From Pseudomonas alkylphenolica (lineage in GTDB: Bacteria > Pseudomonadota > Gammaproteobacteria > Pseudomonadales > Pseudomonadaceae), in contig NZ_CP009048.1 of the NCBI RefSeq assembly GCF_000746525.1, positions 2,597,501-2,661,500 of the forward strand: DNA of 64,000 nt, written 5' to 3'. Numbering within the stretch: position 1 is the first letter of the stretch; each line of letters starts with the position of its first letter. The notes below the pieces were generated by a model. The model saw only the letters and a list, made by a program, of their open reading frames with translations. It did not search any database and was not told the DNA's origin. The position numbers were made by a program, and so were the translations under genes. Positions 61,509 through 64,000 of this stretch are shown piece by piece.

Positions 61509-62225
61509 ATGACGCCTCGGGTACTGATCGTCGACGACGATCCGCTTATTCGCGACTTGCTGCACGCCTACCTGTCCCAGGAAGGCTACGACGTTCACTG
61601 CGCCGACACCGCCGAGCAGGCCGAGAGCTTCCTCGCCAATCACAGCGTCGACCTGGTGATGCTCGACATCCGCCTGCCGGGCAAGGACGGCCTGACCCTG
61701 ACCCGCGAGCTGCGGGTACGCTCAGAGGTCGGCATCATCCTCATCACCGGCCGCAACGACGACATCGACCGTATCGTCGGCCTGGAATGTGGCGCCGACG
61801 ACTATGTGATCAAACCGCTCAATCCCCGTGAACTGGTGTCGCGAGCCAAGAACCTGATCCGCCGCGTGCGCCATGCCCAGGCTTCGAAGCCGGTAGCCAG
61901 CAACACCCAGGCCCTCAAGCAGTTCGCCGACTGGGGGCTGGACACCGACCGCCGGCGCCTGATCGATCCGCAGGGCGGCGAAACCCTGCTGACCCATGGC
62001 GAATTCCAGTTGCTCAGTGTGTTCCTGCGCAACAGTGGCCACACCTTGAGCCGCGACCAGTTGATGGACCAGATCCGCAACCGTGAATGGGTGCCCAACG
62101 ACCGCTCCATCGACGTGCTGGTCGGTCGCCTGCGGCGCAAGCTACACGACGACCCGGCCGAGCCGCAGCTGATCATCACCATCCACGGCGCCGGTTACCT
62201 GTTTACCGCCAGCGTGGCGGCCTGA
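61509..62225 (+). CDS. OmpR-family response regulator (TorR-like)
   Basis: This 238-residue regulator has a receiver domain (VDDDP acidic pocket, phosphoacceptor in LVMLDIRLPGKDG, K in YVIKPLNPREL) and a winged-helix DNA-binding domain (LLTHGEFQLLSVFLRNSGHT; DRSIDVLVGRLRRKL; HGAGYLF). It is followed at once by a binding protein and a sensor kinase, which overlap each other. Together these resemble the TorT-TorR-TorS arrangement. Confidence 0.9.
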   Translation: MTPRVLIVDDDPLIRDLLHAYLSQEGYDVHCADTAEQAESFLANHSVDLVMLDIRLPGKDGLTLTRELRVRSEVGIILITGRNDDIDRIVGLECGADDYVIKPLNPRELVSRAKNLIRRVRHAQASKPVASNTQALKQFADWGLDTDRRRLIDPQGGETLLTHGEFQLLSVFLRNSGHTLSRDQLMDQIRNREWVPNDRSIDVLVGRLRRKLHDDPAEPQLIITIHGAGYLFTASVAA

Positions 62226-62230
62226 TCGCC

Positions 62231-63004
62231 ATGGGCCGCTGGCTGGGCCTGCTGATGCTGTTGCTGGCCCCGTGGCTGCAGGCCGGCGAGCGCATCCGCT
62301 ATTGCGACTATCCGGTGTACCCGCCGGTGTCCTGGAGCGACGGCAAGCAGGTGCGCGGCCTGGCGCCAACCGTGGTGCGCGAGCTGTTCGGGCGTTTGGG
62401 CTACGAGGTCGAGATGGTGGTGCTGGGCAACTGGAAGCGCTGTTTGCTCGACGCCGCCGAAGGCCGGGTAGACGTGGTGCTGGCCTACAACAGTGACCAG
62501 CGTGACCAGGGCATGCGTTTTTCCAGCGTGCCGGTGCTGCGCGAAGAAGTGGCGGTGTTCGTCAATCGCCAGCGGCCGGTGAAGTTCGAACGTCTGCAAG
62601 ACCTGGCCGGCTATCGCGGTGGCCTGCTGTTTGGCGAAAGCTACGGCCCGGCGTTCGACCAGTTTGTTGCCAAACACCAGAACATCGAATGGGTGTCGTC
62701 CAGCCAGCAGAACTTTGGCAAGCTGATTCGCGGGCGTATCGACTTCGTCATTCAGGAGCGGCGCACCGGTCAGCTGTTTGTTGAACGCCTGCCCGGTGGC
62801 GAGGATATCCAGGCGTTGCCTGCGGCCCTCAGCGTGGATTACCTGCGTGTCGCCGTTTCGCGTCACTCCAGATTGAGTCAGCACATGGCACAGATCGATG
62901 AACAATTACAACGCATGACCGACAGCGGTGAGATCGAGCGCTGGCTGCAGCAGAGCGAAGTGACCTACCGCGACATGATCAACCTGCCGGCAGACGCGCG
63001 ATGA
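62231..63004 (+). CDS. Periplasmic substrate-binding protein of the two-component locus
   Basis: This 257-residue protein has a signal peptide ([20 protein letters not shown]) and a type II binding fold of the amino-acid (family 3, SBP_bac_3) type: [35 protein letters not shown] and [12 protein letters not shown]. Start at 62231 was chosen over the longer frame, which runs inside the regulator gene. Its stop overlaps the kinase start as ATGA. It likely hands a ligand signal to the kinase instead of a transporter. Confidence 0.8.
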   Translation: MGRWLGLLMLLLAPWLQAGERIRYCDYPVYPPVSWSDGKQVRGLAPTVVRELFGRLGYEVEMVVLGNWKRCLLDAAEGRVDVVLAYNSDQRDQGMRFSSVPVLREEVAVFVNRQRPVKFERLQDLAGYRGGLLFGESYGPAFDQFVAKHQNIEWVSSSQQNFGKLIRGRIDFVIQERRTGQLFVERLPGGEDIQALPAALSVDYLRVAVSRHSRLSQHMAQIDEQLQRMTDSGEIERWLQQSEVTYRDMINLPADAR

Positions 63005-64000
63005 TCCGCCTGCATGCTGATGGCCTGCTGCGCCGCCTGTTGCTGTTCATTCTGTTGTTCAGCCTGTGCTTCACGGTGCTGGCCAGTACCGTGCAGCTGT
63101 ATTTCGAGTACCGCCGGGAAATGCGCGATATCGATGCGCGCATGGCGCTGATCCGGGTTGGTTACCTGGCCAGCCTTGAGCGCAGTCTCTGGGATCTGAA
63201 CCAGGAGCAGATCAGCGTACAGCTGCGCGGTCTGGTGGACTTTTCCGATGTCGCCCGGGTGCGTCTGAGCAGCGCCGACTTCAACCTGTTGCAAGGTGAC
63301 GCCAACCCGCCGGGGCCGCTGCGCATTGAGCGTTTCCCCCTGGATTTCCAGCCGCCGTCGGGGCCGTTGCGCCATCTCGGTGAGCTTGAGGTGAGCATCG
63401 ATCTGGGTGCGGTGCACCGACGTCTGTTCGCCACCGGGCTGACCAGCCTGTTATGGATGAGTGTGTTTCTCTGTGGCTTGGCGGTGGCCTTGTCGGGCCT
63501 GTTCTATCGCCTGGTGACCCGTCATTTGCAGGTCATGGCCGAATTCGCCCGGCGCATTGGCGCCGGCGACTGGCAGGAGCCGCTGCGCCTGCATAAGCGC
63601 CGCTCAGCCCGTCTGGATGAGATCGACACCGTGGCCCATGCCCTGGACGACATGCGCCGGGCGATTCTTAGTGATATCGAGCGGCGCGAAGTGGACCGCC
63701 TGGCCTTGCAGGACAAACGCGACGAGCTGCAAAAGATGGTCGAACGGCGTACCGCCAGCCTGATGCGTGCCAAGGATGAGGCCGAAGCGGCGAACCTGGC
63801 CAAGTCGCGCTTCCTGGCGACCATGAGCCATGAACTGCGCACACCGCTCAACGGCATTCTTGGCATGGCCGAACTGTTGCGTGGCGCAGGGCTGCAGGCG
63901 CAGGACGGCAAGCGTCTGGATGCCTTGTACAAGGCCGGTGAAGGGCTGCTGACCATCCTCAACGAAGTGCTGTATTTCGCCCGTCTGGAAGAAGGCGAAA
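63001..64000 (+). CDS. Membrane sensor histidine kinase, cut by the window edge
   Basis: At least 333 residues are present. An N-terminal membrane helix ([20 protein letters not shown]), a periplasmic domain of about 100 residues, a second helix near 140-165 and a HAMP-like linker precede the HisKA domain with phosphoacceptor H in [17 protein letters not shown]. The ATPase domain lies beyond the edge, as may a receiver. The [13 protein letters not shown] form is typical of hybrid kinases. It probably pairs with the OmpR-type regulator two genes upstream. Confidence 0.85.
   Translation, partial: MIRLHADGLLRRLLLFILLFSLCFTVLASTVQLYFEYRREMRDIDARMALIRVGYLASLERSLWDLNQEQISVQLRGLVDFSDVARVRLSSADFNLLQGDANPPGPLRIERFPLDFQPPSGPLRHLGELEVSIDLGAVHRRLFATGLTSLLWMSVFLCGLAVALSGLFYRLVTRHLQVMAEFARRIGAGDWQEPLRLHKRRSARLDEIDTVAHALDDMRRAILSDIERREVDRLALQDKRDELQKMVERRTASLMRAKDEAEAANLAKSRFLATMSHELRTPLNGILGMAELLRGAGLQAQDGKRLDALYKAGEGLLTILNEVLYFARLEEGE

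Noticed and set aside
1..64000. CRISPR arrays, tRNA or rRNA genes, prophage or transposase genes
   Set aside because: No direct-repeat array with regular spacers, no cloverleaf with TTCGANNC, and no integrase or transposase reading frame was found; the repeats present are REP palindromes.

Overview
The window is chromosomal DNA of a fluorescent Pseudomonas, most likely of the P. putida group. It is GC-rich, carries several copies of the Pseudomonas REP palindrome (core GCGGGGCAAGCCCGC), and contains two loci known from P. putida: an mnx/mcoA-type manganese-oxidation regulon and an exopolysaccharide cluster laid out like the pea locus of KT2440. Names rest on motif reading and recalled gene order, not on a database search. 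No tRNA, rRNA, CRISPR array, prophage or insertion sequence was seen.

Bases 1-12.2 kb hold the manganese-oxidation regulon. Two related secreted proteins (one cut by the window edge) run leftward. A histidine kinase, a 927-residue multicopper oxidase, a SCO/cytochrome c fusion, a second near-identical kinase and an NtrC-type activator run rightward. Good -24/-12 (sigma-54) promoters lie upstream of both the oxidase and the leftward pair, so the activator at the end of the locus probably drives both. A terminator isolates the first kinase from the oxidase.

Bases 12.2-23 kb are mixed: an unrecognised protein, a VOC-fold protein preceded by a LexA-like box, an aldehyde dehydrogenase, a GGDEF-EAL protein, a 1200-residue LRR toxin-like protein that ends before any NEL ligase domain, and two small Pseudomonas-type proteins with structured leaders.

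Bases 23-50 kb are one exopolysaccharide locus. It has a FemAB/GNAT-like transferase, a GT61-like protein, a 58-residue peptide with a sorting-signal-like tail, the export apparatus (Wza-like lipid-free export protein, outer-membrane barrel, chain-length regulator, CpsD-like kinase), a leftward arm (Wzy-like ligase, glycoside hydrolase, galE with a frameshifted end) and a rightward arm (Wzx flippase, Tat peptide plus GMC oxidoreductase, two hexapeptide acyltransferases, five glycosyltransferases including a DUF535 fusion, a WecB/TagA/CpsF enzyme and the initiating sugar-phosphate transferase). Together these cover initiation, elongation, modification, flipping, polymerisation and export of a repeat-unit polymer.

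Bases 50-64 kb are metabolic and sensory genes: a LysR regulator divergent from L-serine deaminase and a serine transporter; OsmC and DUF3313 proteins; a possible catabolic island (enoyl-CoA hydratase, cupin-XRE regulator, old-yellow-enzyme/Fe-S flavoprotein, PotD-like binding protein, class II aldolase, TetR regulator); and an OmpR-type regulator, periplasmic binding protein and sensor kinase, the last cut by the right edge.
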